Source: Chara braunii
Taxonomy: Eukaryota > Streptophyta > Charophyceae > Charales > Characeae
Length of the DNA stretch: 23,253 nucleotides
Direction of reading: 5' to 3'
NCBI GenBank assembly: GCA_003427395.1
Contig: BFEA01000233.1
Span: 1,293,331 to 1,316,583 of the forward strand
Under the pieces are notes generated by a model. It searched no databases. It saw only the letters and a program-made list of their open reading frames with translations, and was not told the DNA's origin. Both the position numbers and the translations under genes were made by a program. Positions 1 to 10,390 of the stretch are shown here, one piece after another (within the stretch, counting starts at the first letter, position 1; each line of letters starts with the position of its first letter).

Positions 1-253
1 GGATGCCCAAGTTCGAGGGAGGTAAGGTCTCGTGGCAATGGTGGAGGAGGATTGCCCCTCCTGCTTGATAGATGAACTGGCGGCTGCTGCCGCTGCGACT
101 CGGAACTCGGCTATGATTCCGTTCGTGATTCTTGAGGCGCGTTTCCTGCACGCGGGCTGTCTCGGATGGTTCGCTTCCAGGCTGGCAGAGAACAGCTGTT
201 ACTTCTTTGTCGGTCGTCTCGCCTCTGTGGCAAGTGGAGGCGACAGGGTGGAG

Positions 254-283
254 CTGGCTTCAAGCTTGCTGGCTTCAAGCTTG
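254..283. repeat. 15-bp tandem duplication
   Basis: Two exact adjacent copies of a 15-bp unit beginning CTGGCTTC and ending AAGCTTG (254-268 and 269-283), followed by a partial CTTG. The surrounding 1-380 shows no gene I can support. Confidence 0.85.
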
Positions 284-380
284 CTTGCTCCTCGCTGCTC
301 TGATCTCCCTTCCTTCGTTTGTGAGGAGCGGGAGGTGCGGTACTCGGTGGCTGACGGTGACTTCGGGGTCGGGCTCCGGC

Positions 381-448
381 GATGGCCGCTCACGCTGGGC
401 GATGGCGGCTCGCGCTGGGCGATGGCCGCTCGCGCTGTGCGATGGCGG
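381..448. repeat. 20-bp GC-rich tandem repeat, about 3.4 units
   Basis: Three full 20-bp units start at 381, 401 and 421, each opening GATGGC(C/G)GCT and closing CGCTG(G/T)GC, with a partial fourth at 441-448. Units differ at one to three positions. All + and - frames here read through as Arg/Ala/Gly-rich peptides, which explains the apparent ORFs; I see no reason to call a protein. Confidence 0.9.
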
Positions 449-1653
449 CGAGGTGGGGTGAGTTTTCGTTGTCGCTTTCGAAATCCCGGCGCGCAGCTCA
501 GCCGGGTGCGGGAGCGATGGGCGGGAGTCAGCGTCTGCTCGGGTGCTGGTGCGGGGCGGGTTCCCGCGGGGGAGAGCCCGGCGGGGTCGGTCCGGTAGCT
601 AGCGCAAATTGGCGCTGCTCTTCCGGTAGCGCTAACCGTCGGCGCTAGCGCTTATTCGTTATGCCAGTTAATTACTCAATTGCATTATTTTGAATTTTAC
701 CGTGCTGTGCTGTTTTCCTACGGATAGCATTTACTATTGCTTTTGATTAGCTGTAGGACAGACCCCGAGTATTGTCTGACGGAGGCTGCATAAATCAATT
801 AGCAAATCTACCTTCTTTTTTTTTTTGGCACAGTCTTAGGACAGTTACTCAATGGAACAGTTTATGGTGAGTACTTGACATTTGTATGAATGTACACAAA
901 CATCAGTGAAGCTAATCTTATTATGCTTGGCTGTAGATGGTTATTAGTAACTTATTACACATGCCCAACTACCTACCAAACAATAGAAGTGAAAGGATTT
1001 CACGCTGTGTCCATGTCCCGAGCTCAGGTCCTAGAGTCCCAAGTCCTGGTCCCAAGAGTCGCACTTATGCCCTGTCCCGGTTGGTCCCGGCAGGTCCCAG
1101 TTAGAGGGTCCTAGGAGTCCGGTAAGGCCTAGAGGCCGAACTGTCGTAGATCCGTAGGGTCCGGTAGTTTAGGTAGTTAGAAGTTGTAGGCTGGGTACCC
1201 CACAAGAAAAGTCTGCAGTCCCAAAGTCCAGTTTTCCAGCAGCATCCTGGGCAAGTCTGGTAAGTTCCGGAACTGGCAAACTGCAGCCAACAGGCCGCAT
1301 TGAACGGTACCTGTCCAGAGCTGACAACGATTCACTTCAGCTGCTGTTTATAGATGCTACAGTGCTTCATCGAGTACTTGTCAATCCGCATGTTGCCGAA
1401 GCTCAGCTGGAGCGCTTGTGTGACTAGACGGCTGGAAGGTCAGTTGATGAAGGAGACGAAGGGCGATTGGGGGCCATAGCACACGTGGGTTGGTGAGGAA
1501 GAAGACGGTGGCCATAACCACAAGGTCGGAGGGAGACAAAGTAGGCAGTGAGGCGAGTGTATTCAGGAAGTGAAAATGAACAATCGAAGGTTTGAGGGAG
1601 AGAGAGAGAGGCAGCGAATAAGTAAGGAGCGCTTGAAGTATTGAGAGCACATC

Positions 1654-1659
<6 letters not shown>
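449..1659. other. Non-coding stretch, no gene recognised
   Basis: No protein family is recognisable in any frame. Around 590-652 there are several AGCGCT/GCGCTA palindromes. The stretch 620-650 read on the - strand resembles 3243-3274 on the + strand (shared AGCGCCG then ACGGTTAGCGCT-like core), a short inverted repeat. From about 1009 to 1130 the sequence is a degenerate run of GTCCC/GGTCC words. The rest looks like unique or fully decayed DNA. Confidence 0.6.

Positions 1660-1660
<1 letters not shown>

Positions 1661-1727
<67 letters not shown>
1661..1727. repeat. (GA)n microsatellite
   Basis: An uninterrupted GA dinucleotide run of about 33 units, preceded by shorter imperfect AG-rich tracts (1596-1612, 1654-1660). 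On the - strand this reads as a Leu-Ser polypeptide, an artefact of the repeat. Confidence 0.97.
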
Positions 1728-1729
<2 letters not shown>

Positions 1730-2020
1730 TACCTGTTTGAGTCTGCTGTCGATAGTTGCCATTAACAGCTTGAACTCCATTCTTGTATAATATTCCAGTG
1801 TTTGGAGGCGATTTCATCTTCATGGTGTTGCCATGTCATTGCGAAGTTTGGCGTGAAGCTTCTGTGAGATTTTTGTGTCCTGTGGTTGATTTCAGTGAGG
1901 TTCCTAACCGTTCCTTGCAGAAGGTAGGAACAAAGTGCCTTGCTCTGAGAGTAGGTATTTATTTTCCTTCCTTTTTCTTTCTTTTGAAAAAAAAAGAAAT
2001 TTCAAGGCCCCATCTATTCA
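1728..2020. other. Non-coding stretch, no gene recognised
   Basis: No family is recognisable. It contains a short T-rich then A-rich stretch around 1960-2000 and otherwise mixed-composition sequence. Confidence 0.5.
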
Positions 2021-2054
2021 GGGGGCGACTGTCCGGTTGCTTATCACCGGCAAG
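2021..2054 (-). repeat. Diverged inverted copy of the 37-bp repeat that flanks LINE B
   Basis: Read on the + strand this has GTCCGGTT, a short AT-containing spacer and then ACCGGCAAG. The reverse complement of 19047-19083 has GTCCGGTT, a spacer and CCCGGCAAG in the same order and spacing. Roughly three quarters of positions agree by eye. This is the third site of the motif in the window, in opposite orientation to the other two. Confidence 0.5.
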
Positions 2055-2153
2055 CATAGAGCAGTGTTCAAGATCGAGCAAGAGAGGAAGCGGCCGATGA
2101 AAGAGTTCAGCCTACTACCCCTGCCACACGAGACTCTTTGCAGGAGGCACTAG

Positions 2154-2172
2154 GGGGGGGGTTCTGTGACCC
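2154..2172 (+). other. Candidate polypurine tract / LTR start of a Ty3-gypsy-like element
   Basis: An eight-base G run (2154-2161) is followed after TTC by TGTGACCC (2165-2172). A G-rich polypurine tract directly before a TG-starting sequence is the usual boundary between the internal region and the 3' LTR of Ty3/gypsy elements. I found no matching CA-ending terminus, no second LTR and no recognisable pol upstream, so an LTR is only a suggestion. A promoter-like sequence of a possible U3/R region (TTAAAAAGG near 3976) lies much further on. Confidence 0.25.
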
Positions 2173-3454
2173 GTGGTTGTCCTTCCTGACCAGGGCTCAC
2201 ATAATGGCTGGGAAACATCCCTACGGTACCCAGACGCACATTATGGGAGCCCCGCGGAGGGCAAGATCGGTTCACAGGACTGCACCTCTTGTCTCTGGGC
2301 CTCAAATCGTAGCTCCTCTAACCCATCTCTGCTTCGAGCCTACCGTCTAAGTCGTAACCTCAAAATCCAGCAGTTTAGCAAAATCTCCTAATACTTCTGT
2401 AGTCTAATCCTCCACCCCCAAATACCGGGAACCTTTTTCTGCCACTCGTTTCCTGACGATTATCATGCAGCCATCACTCTATCCATAGATCCACGTTATG
2501 TCATCACCCTTTCTGCGTTACATCTCCCAGCAGTCTCCTCTTACACCCTTCCCAGCATCACATCAAGTCTCCCAGCATTCGCCTTATGTGTAAAACTCTT
2601 ATACTATTTAAAGTCTATTTTACTACCCTAGTAGGGCGGCCAGCCCCCCAGCCTCACTTTCCCCTGCTTCAAAATCCACGGGCCACGACTATCACCGTTT
2701 TAAGACCTCCATTAACTATGGTACAAGGTGACCTGGGACCTACTCTTCCTCACTTACAGCGTACTTCTGCAATATGGACCCAAAAACCAAACTGCCTGTC
2801 ACAGGATCCTTCTTGACCAGCCTAGGATAGTCCCCCCAAATCCTCCAAAATTTGCTGTCATCATTCCCAGATTTCGGTTTACACCTCTGTAAGTCCACCA
2901 AAATGGCCACTCGCAAGTTCTCCATCACTCTATTTTTGCTAGGGTCCCTGTTGCATTCCAGTGTCTGCCTGACAGCAAGGAGTGGGAACTGCGATAGGAA
3001 CTAGGAGCAGCAAGGTCAGACATGACTATCTCTAGGAGTTGTCAGTATGTAGCTTTGGTGTTTAGCAGTTCTGCGGTTAGCAGTCGGGCTGTTTCTGGTC
3101 AGTCTGTAAGCGGAAGTGTTAGCAGTATTGTTAGCATGTCTGCAGTACCACTTCCTAGGTGCAGATTAGAAAAAGAAAGAGTAGAAAGACTGAAGGAAGA
3201 AGCAGAGCAAAGTGGGCCTAGCTCGACTTCGGGATCAATCCTGGCGCCAGCGCCGTGACCGGTTAGCGCTGCATAGCTCCGCTAATTCTCGCACCCGCCA
3301 TCGCGTGCCACTGCAAGCACTGCCCACGGCCATTCTTTCGCCGCGGGCAAGGCGCGAGCGTGCAACACCATGCGCAGACGCGCGTGCCCCCAATTTGTAT
3401 CTACCAGCATAACACGAACCACCTGGGACAAGAAAACTCGCTCTTCCAAGTAGC
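2173..3454. other. Non-coding stretch, possibly decayed LTR or other repeat
   Basis: No family is recognisable in six frames. 3040-3140 is a degenerate run of TTAGCAGT-like words that produces a short Ser/Val-rich + reading frame (3022-3258), which I do not trust as a gene. From about 3230 the base composition turns GC-rich with many CGC words, ending at the hairpin at 3455. Confidence 0.5.
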
Positions 3455-3474
3455 GCCACGCCCACGGGCGTGGC
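3455..3474. repeat. Perfect GC-rich hairpin
   Basis: A perfect 9-bp inverted repeat (GCCACGCCC / GGGCGTGGC) separated by AC. It resembles in style, and partly in core sequence (CACGGGCG), the three hairpins at 19200-19456. Confidence 0.8.
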
Positions 3475-3481
3475 CTCTCCA

Positions 3482-3690
3482 AGCCTAACAAGGGAAACAA
3501 CGACAAGGGAAGGAGAAAGAAGGAAATGTGAGAGGAAGGCGAGAAGTAGAGGATCAGTAGGAAGTATCTCTCCTAAGTAAAAGAAAAGACAAAGCAAGCA
3601 TAGGAGGGAGAGGAGTAGAGGGTGGCGAGAGAAACCTTCTAATTGGGGAAAAGAAGGACAGACCGAGCGAGAGACCAACAAGAACGGCAG
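3482..3690. repeat. Purine-rich low-complexity tract
   Basis: About 200 bp of dominantly A and G on the + strand, with runs such as GGGAAGGAGAAAGAAGG. The matching pyrimidine-rich - strand gives a long hydrophobic Leu/Ser/Phe frame, best read as a composition artefact. Confidence 0.7.
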
Positions 3691-4402
3691 CCAAGCGGGA
3701 AGCAAGGAGAATCTTATGCCTAACAGCCTCATCATTACACCCCACAAGGTCAGAGCGTTCCCGTCGGAATCTCCACGTAAGTACCGACTTCCCGCCAGGC
3801 ATCCAACAAATCCAGCGAGCAAGGCGAGACGAGAAAAGCAGCAAACGACAAGAGATCAAGCAAGAAGTCGCCATCATCACGCCAAGAGGAGAAGATGAAC
3901 CATTCTACAAACTACATTCCTACCGCCATCGAGTTTCCTGTTACGTCAGATGCGTTGTTCGTAGCCTTGGTCGCTTAAAAAGGAATAGCTGAGACAAGTC
4001 AATGGTAGTTTTCTTGCCAAGCCAGACGCGTCATTAGAGCAAACAGACACACATTACTGTCTTCATCCGAGTTTAGAACACACACTGTCGAGGAAGACAA
4101 ACATGGACATCCTCTACCTTCCACCAACCGTAGAGGATTGATCTACAGTAGAAGATTGTCCTAGATAGGGCAAAATAGGTCAATTAGGAAAGAACGGCGA
4201 TTGAACAATTTCCGACAAAGCGTTGTTTATCCTGTACTAGTGAACTCAAACCCTTCCCCCGGTGAACCTCCATTTTCACGCATGCTACAGCACTCGACAA
4301 CATACACAAACTCCAACAAAGGTGGTGAGAACGAAACACCACATCAGCTAATCCCGACCTACCCCTCCCATCCGACCACACACACTGAATCCACATAGGA
4401 CT
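3691..4402. other. Non-coding stretch, no gene recognised
   Basis: No family is recognisable. TTAAAAAGG near 3976 could be a TATA-like element, but there is no downstream gene to support it. Confidence 0.4.
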
Positions 4403-4496
4403 GCCACCCACGACAGTACCACCTCCCTCGACATACCCCTCCTCCTCCCGCCACCCACAACAGTACCACCTCCCTCGACATACCCCTCCTCCTCCC
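4403..4496. repeat. 47-bp tandem duplication, C-rich
   Basis: Two adjacent copies (4403-4449 and 4450-4496) start GCCACCCAC and end CTCCTCCTCCC, differing at about one position. A C run follows and the sequence stays C-rich to about 4610. The - strand reads as a Gly-rich peptide because of the repeat. Confidence 0.9.
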
Positions 4497-4763
4497 CCCC
4501 CCAACCACAGAATACGGCCATCATCGCACGGCCCCTCCTCCCCAAACACCCATCCCGCCACTTCAATCTGTTCCCTAAACACATCCCCAACCCCTCCCTT
4601 CTACACAGTCATTCTTCACGAGTGCTAGGTCACCGATAACGCCAACAAAGGAAGGGGGAGACAGTTCAAACACAAACGCGCAAACAAACGAAGTGAAACG
4701 AAGCGAAACAATCAACTCGCCGTATCATCTATCATACACACCGCGCTGTCCACATGTGCCAAT

Positions 4764-4995
4764 AATTGTACTTTTGGCACAGTTGCAACTATTTAATTGT
4801 GCTTTTGCTTTCGGCACCGTCGAAACTAATTAGTGATTCTTTTACTTATTACTCAGTTTTTACTTTAATCAATCATTTATTCATTTAATTATTTATTGTC
4901 GAGCGCTATCAATTATTTATTCTTTTACTTATTACTCATTTCATTAGTTTAACCATTTATTTATCCATTTTAATTATTTATCTTCGAGCTCTATC
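4764..4995. repeat. AT-rich diverged direct repeats upstream of LINE A
   Basis: Two nested duplications are visible. A shorter one has AATTGTACTTTTG...GGCACAGT (4764) against AATTGTGCTTTTG...GGCACCGT (4795). A longer one of about 80 bp runs from ATTCTTTTACTTATTACTCA at 4836 to GAGCGCTATC at 4910, and again from 4919 to GAGCTCTATC at 4995. The tract ends about 100 bp before the first ATG of LINE A ORF1, so it could be part of that element's 5' UTR or older target DNA. Confidence 0.75.
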
Positions 4996-5092
4996 TCTGC
5001 CCCTGTGTATCCCGATCCCCAAGAGGGAAGGGTAAACGTTGGCAATTTTTCTGGGGTCGGCACTCGCGCTCCCGTAGAAGAATTGCAAGAGG

Positions 5093-6352
5093 ATGGCGTC
5101 ACCTTACCTCCAAGCGGCCAAGAGGGCGCTGATGCAACAAGATCAAGCACACGCGGATTCCAGTGCAAACTCTAAGGATTCGTCTGTCCAGAGTCCAACG
5201 AATTCAACCCACTCTTCTTCCCAGGGAACATAATGAGCCGCCACAATATGCAAACCCTTGGGTCAAAGGGCATTGGATTTTATGATGAGCAAGACTAAGA
5301 TTAAGGCGAAGATAATAAAAACAAAAGAAACAATCAAGGATGGAAATGGCCAGGAAGTCGAGGTCGAAGTGTGGGAGTATCCTAAACAAGATCTACAATC
5401 TCTAAATGAGGTTTACGAAAAGCATGGTGTGCTCTTCAATTTCACAAATAAAAACAGGGATTTACCGCTCAATGAAAAAAGGAAATGGGTGATGGACAAG
5501 CTCAGGGAAATGGAGAACGTACCTGGCACAGAACCGGATGTCTCCTACCACAAAAGAGGTATGTACACAGTCATGATTATGTGCGTTGATCCTTCCTATG
5601 CCCAGTTCCTTATCTCCCTGGGTTCGCTGAAGTGCAAAGGTTCGGTGGTCACAATCCAGAGATGGAAACCACTGAGAGAACCTCAGGCAGAAGTCTCCAG
5701 ACACAGGCAGACGATGCTCCAAAACCACTTCTAGGTGCAATTCGATAACCTGTCTGAAGGAATGCACAACTTCGTACAAAAAAGGCTGCAAGAGGAATTT
5801 CCCAACAATCCCATCATAGACTGGCTACCAGCCAACCCTGACTTCATGGCACCTAACCATGACTCGAGAGTGGCATGTCTCGAGGTATCCTCAGGCACGA
5901 CTCCCAATTTCCTAGACACATGGATTTTCCGGAAGAATGGCCAACGCATCACAATCTTCATCTCCACCAAAACGAATCCTTACTGCTTCCGCTGCAGAAA
6001 AAAATGTCACCTTGGAATGCATTTTTCGCAGATGGGCGAAAAGGGAAGAAAGATAGTGCTCAGACAATCAATGCTGGTTGAATGTGATGTCAAACCCGGG
6101 GTATGGTACATTAACGACGCCCAGTTCAGGGGTTGGATTTTCGATGATAACCTAAAAAATCCCAAGTGGATTTGGGTCTTACAGGGTGAACCCAAATCCA
6201 AACCCGACATCTACCCCCCCTACGACAACAGATGGAGGTCTGTAGGAGCCAAGCGAATGGAAGACAGGAACACCGGCTTCCTTAAGGAACAAGTAATCTG
6301 CGAAGCAGCGAAGCAGGACTGCTTGATGAAAAACAAAGAGTGGAATCAATGA
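5093..6352 (+). pseudogene. LINE A ORF1, N-terminal half (nucleic-acid-binding protein with degenerate zinc knuckle)
   Basis: Starts at ATG 5093 (MASPYLQAAKRALMQ), matching the N-terminus of copy C ORF1 (MAISYSMAAQKAMGE), which decides the start. Same-frame stops TAA-TGA at 5231-5236 and TAG at 5732-5734 interrupt it; the latter replaces the TGG present in copy C at 22407. The block from VLFNF through VSYHKRG to VVTIQRWKP and the following VQFDNL recalls the layout of DUF4283 in plant LINE ORF1s (family knowledge, not a search). The knuckle reads CFRCRKKCHLGMHF: the last Cys of CX2CX4HX4C is Phe. A frameshift near 6310 ends this frame at 6352 and the reading continues from about 6320 in another frame. 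ORF1 proteins bind the element RNA and act as chaperones. Confidence 0.88.
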
Positions 6353-8022
6353 AAGAAATGCACGAAATTGGGCAAAATGCAGAGAAGGCCTACCTAGAAA
6401 ACCTAAGGGCCAGAACAGCCCAAGAGCCGCAGACGGACTCTGCTTGCTCGACGCCCAAATCCGCAGCCTCCAAAACCCAGGGAGAGGATAGCCTCCGTAT
6501 CGATGGATCCCTGAAGTGCAAACCGGATGAATCATAAAGAGAAATAGAGGCTAGTGTCACAGGGAAAAGAAAGCAACAGTTGGTAGGACTGGCAAGTGCC
6601 CTACTGACAAATATGGAGATGGATGGGAGTGAACACGTTAAGCAATCAAGCACGCTGCATGGAGACGACAAAGTTCTACCAAACGAAGGAACAACATCAA
6701 TCAAGGAAGATTCCTCTTCTCCGGACAAGACAGCTGACCCGGAAGGAGGGGAGGAGGACATGGATTGTTCCCTAACCTCAGGAAGGGTTAAGAAAAGGGA
6801 TAGAGCAACGTCAAATGCAACTCAGTCCTCCAAGGAAGAAGAGGGGGAGCAGGCTGAGGAGGACGACGGGGAATCTGAGGACGAGTTGAAGGAGGATGAC
6901 ATGGAGATGGAGGAGGAAGACGAGGAGTCCCTTGAATACGTACAGCAGTACGCCAGGTCATTGGACAGGGCAACATCAGTGGAATTTGAAGTAAGATTGG
7001 CACATCACAAACACCTCCGAAATCTCAGAGCAGTGACGACAATGGCCAATGACATAAACATGGAAAACAGGTTTGAAGTGCTAGAGAAAGAAGGGGAGAT
7101 CAACAAATTTTATGCAGCACAATACAGTCTGAAAACGAAGGTGGAAAAGGACAAGATCAAGGTGGATCTGAGTAGTTATGGACAGCACTTCACATGGCCC
7201 AAAACCTACGAAGAAAAAAACAAAGGAAAGACGGTCAAAAGGCTAAGAAACACAACAAGTAACTCAAAGGCAGAAGAACAAACAGATCAGACCACAAAGG
7301 ACTCAGAAACTATAGACGAGCTCAACAGACAAGCTGCCATTCTCGAAGCACAGGTCAATGCCTTATGGGACCAGAACAGGGAATTAAATGAGAACTGTCT
7401 AAACCTCAAAGACATTGCCACAGTGTAGAACAAAGAAGTAGAGACAGTGGTCGGACTCGATGTCAGCACCAATCCCAAACGGCGCACAGTAATCCCATAC
7501 AGATGGAACACCACATACGAAACCTGGGAAATCGCATACCATAAATCCATGGCGTTGTTAACAATCACGGACCAGGACTATACGCAACATCATCTGGAAA
7601 CGTGGATATCTGATGCAGTGCCAACAAAAGCACACATTCTGGGATCCAAAAAGGAAGCATGCAAGGAATGGAAAGATCAGGATGGAGATTCGGAGTGTGC
7701 AGATCTCAGACCCATGATTTTACGACTCGAGGAAAAGGCAGAGCTCAACGATGATCTGTGTTGGGTACCATGGCAAGTAGTGGAAGCAATTCCCTATGGT
7801 CTACTAGGGTGGAACACAGCCGCAGAAAGAGTAGCCTTTAGCGGCTCGCTCGTCACAGCAGATGGCATTTTCCAAATGTCACCTAGACGGCTTGAGGTGA
7901 AGGTAATGGGGCCAATTTCAACTGAGGGGGACATCGGCCCTACTGGCTCTTAAATCACGCTAGTAGCAGATGTAGGACCACGGGATCCAACAGACTGCGA
8001 CAACGGGGGATGCCAACAGTGA
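6340..8022 (+). pseudogene. LINE A ORF1, C-terminal half (acidic, coiled-coil-like)
   Basis: Continues ORF1 after the frameshift: MHEIGQNAEKAYLENLRAR here matches LHEVGRNAELAFLENAEAR in copy C. The frame has stops at 6535, 7426 and 7951 and a last TGA at 8020-8022. About residues encoded at 6820-6930 are very acidic (runs of Glu/Asp). NRFEVLEKE at about 7069-7095 resembles the NRF-x-x-L motif often found ahead of the endonuclease in plant LINEs. 7310-7420 has a heptad-like ELNRQAAILEAQVNAL pattern suggesting a coiled coil. The end of the frame overlaps the open region of ORF2 (7976 onward) in a different frame. Function of the acidic part is unknown. Confidence 0.8.
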
Positions 8023-8050
8023 CAAGCATACACCCCGCACCTACAGAAAG

Positions 8051-8872
8051 TTTGGTCTCCGCAAACGAGAACCGAACCTAAAGATTATGTCTTGGAATGT
8101 AAACGGCATGTCTTCGCTCCTCAACAATCAACGCAAGTGGGATAACATAACAAAGGCCACGAAGTGGTATGGCAGGTCACCCCCAGACATACTATGCATT
8201 CAAGAAACTCACTTGACTCAATCGTAGGATCACCAACGAACTCAGAACCAGATAATTAAGAAACTCGAATGGGTGAGAGAAGCGATCCGGGCCCCTTCTC
8301 ATCTTCCTCACTCAGCGGGAGTGGTCATACTACTACACACCAAGGCCAGGGCAACCAATAAAATTTCAATACAGTCAACTGAATTCCACACAACGGAAGG
8401 AAGATGGGGGAGCATTAATTTTCAATTTCTTGAAGAACAGTTTCAATTCATCTCCATCTACTGTCCCAACACATTACCTCAAAGAAGAAATCTAATCGAG
8501 CAACTAGCCCCAGAATGCGATCCCCATAGACACCTACTGCTAGCAGGCGATTGGAACGCCGTGCTCGACCCAACAATGGACCGTCTCTCGGGAGGGAGCT
8601 CCCCTGCAGAGAATGCGATATGGAGTGAAGCACTCCCCATCCATGACATAATGACCGAAAAGAACCTGTTAGACCCGTACAGAGTCAAATACCCAGATAG
8701 CAAAGAATTTACCTATATAAAAAGGAACAGAAGTCAACACATATCTGCCTCCAGAATGGACTATTTCCTAATCTTTGAATCACTGTTGGGATCAATACAC
8801 AGTTTAACAATAGAGGGCCTACCCCACTACTCTGGCTTAGACCCTAACCTATCACACTTAATCTCAACATAG
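8051..8872 (+). pseudogene. LINE A ORF2, APE-type endonuclease domain
   Basis: The frame is open from 7976, and no clear start codon can be chosen because ORF1 overlaps it. Motifs in order: MSWNVNG (8087-8107), IQETH (QET at 8201-8209), IYCPNT (8456-8473), GDWN (8546-8557), SRMDYFLI (about 8752-8775), and near 8840 GLDP where the family has a D-H-x-P metal/catalytic motif. These are the conserved blocks of the exonuclease-endonuclease-phosphatase fold that nicks target DNA for target-primed reverse transcription. TAG at 8225-8227 breaks the frame. A one-base loss near 8845-8852 shifts the reading: after it, the other frame gives PITLNLNI, the expected continuation of D-H-N-P-I. The His position appears to have become Pro. 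Confidence 0.87.
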
Positions 8873-10390
8873 GAAATAACCCAGGCAGAGGGAAAAGTTT
8901 TTTTTTAATTAACAATTCGATTCTCAACACCCCAGAAATCAGGGAGGCAGTACTAAAAATGTGCATAGACCACAACCACACTAACCTAGACTTTCCAGAT
9001 TTGGTCACAACACTATCCGAAGCCACAGCAAAAGCATCACGGATACTGGCTAGTAAAAGAAAATTAAGGGAAGAAGAGCTTCATCATACCATAAAACTAG
9101 CGGAAAGCAACCTCATCTCCCACCCAGGTTCTTCCCTTTACGAGAGGGCGATGGAGCAAGCTAGGCAGGAACTAGCCGAATGGGAGGAGTGGAGGAGAAA
9201 AGGCCTAAGAATAAGAGCAAGGGTGAAAGAATGGGAGGAAGGAGAGAAAATGACCAAATACTTCTTTCACAAAATTAAGTCTAACACCAACAATCCAAGC
9301 ATCGACCAACTACAAACCGACGAGGGCCTCTCTTCAGATCCACAATTAATGCTCACAACGGCAACAACCTTCTTCAGGAACCTCTACACCTCAAAGGAGC
9401 AGGATTACACACACCAAGAAACAACACAGGCCAGAAACAAATTCCTCACTTACCTGGGAAAAACAATCACAACAGAGCAAGCCACTGCCTTGGACGCCCC
9501 AATCACAGAACAAGAGCTATTTGAAGCCCTGCAGTCCATGAAGCCCAACAAAACACCTGGAATTGATGGCCTGTCCAAGGAATTCTGGGTAGCATTTTGG
9601 CCAGTGTTGGGCACATAATATTTCCAATTCCTCGGGAAAGCCTGGGAGAGAGGCACTTTGGGAGAACTGCTATTTACAAGAGTTGTCTCCCTCCTATATA
9701 AGAAAGGAGACCCAACGGATATAAAAAATTACAGACCAATATCCTTACTCACAGTGACTTATAAAATCCTAGCGAAATTGTTAGCTAACAGAATAAGAAC
9801 AATAACAAGGAACTGCTTTCATCTGAACCGAACCGGTCATCTCAGGAAGGTTCATATTAGACAACGTAATGACCGTAACAAAATTTGTTAGATACATACA
9901 GGACAAAAGAATGAACATCGCCATCCTATTCTTCGATTTCGAGAAAGCCTACGATCAGGTGAACTGGAACTTCCTACAGCAAAGCATGGAAAAAATGGGG
10001 GTGGGCCCCAACTTCAGGAAATGGGTCAAGATCCTCTACGCACAAGCCCATGGAAGAGTCCAAGTCAACGGTCACATATCACAACCTTACCAAATGTCAC
10101 GCTCCGTTCGCCAAGGGGACCCTTTAGCAACTTCGATTTTTCTTTTCATCATGGAAGCCATTGCGTCCTTCCTACGAAAGCACCCCTCAATAGAAAGACT
10201 GCTAGAGGATAACCAACACCCACCTTATGTCCCAACTACAATCCTCTTCGTTGATGACTTGACGGTCTGGATAAGGGCACCTGACTCCTCTTTTGAAGCA
10301 CTAACCAGGGCAATGCAAGCATTTCAAATCGCCTCCGAAATGAAAATCAACTGGTCCAAAACTATAGGATGGAGGCAAACAGATCTTTAA
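8863..10390 (+). pseudogene. LINE A ORF2, linker and reverse transcriptase core
   Basis: The linker (8863-9480) is rich in Glu/Arg/Ala helices (EELHHTIKLAESNL). RT starts with SMKPNKTPGIDGLSKEFW (about 9535-9590). TAA at 9616-9618 interrupts it, then VVSLLYKKGD and NYRPISLLTVTYKILAK follow. A frameshift near 9845 occurs within the TG-(F)-x-GRFILDNV motif. Next come motif A FFDFEKAYD (9929-9955, catalytic Asp codon 9935), motif B SVRQGDP (RQGDP 10109-10123), and motif C FVDD (10247-10258), with Val in place of the Ala in copy B's FADD. The frame stops at 10388-10390. RT copies the element RNA at the nicked target. Confidence 0.92.

Noticed and set aside
32-598. Long + frame of 188 codons over the GC-rich start of the window
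   Set aside because: It runs through the 15-bp and 20-bp tandem repeats, several frames are open at once, and the peptide is Arg/Ala/Gly/Ser-rich with no domain.
3238-3256. Retroviral primer binding site beginning TGGCGCC
   Set aside because: Match to a tRNA 3' end stops after seven bases, and the word is part of a GGCGCC palindrome.
3022-3258. Ser/Val-rich + frame of 78 codons
   Set aside because: Produced by degenerate TTAGCAGT-like words, with no recognisable domain or continuation.
3235-3822. Long - frame of 195 codons with hydrophobic stretches, looking like a membrane protein
   Set aside because: The hydrophobicity comes from the pyrimidine-rich complement of the purine tract at 3482-3690; overlapping - frames are equally open and no family is seen.
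4184-4582. Gly-rich - frames
   Set aside because: Translation of the 47-bp C-rich tandem repeat; the periodic peptide has no other support.
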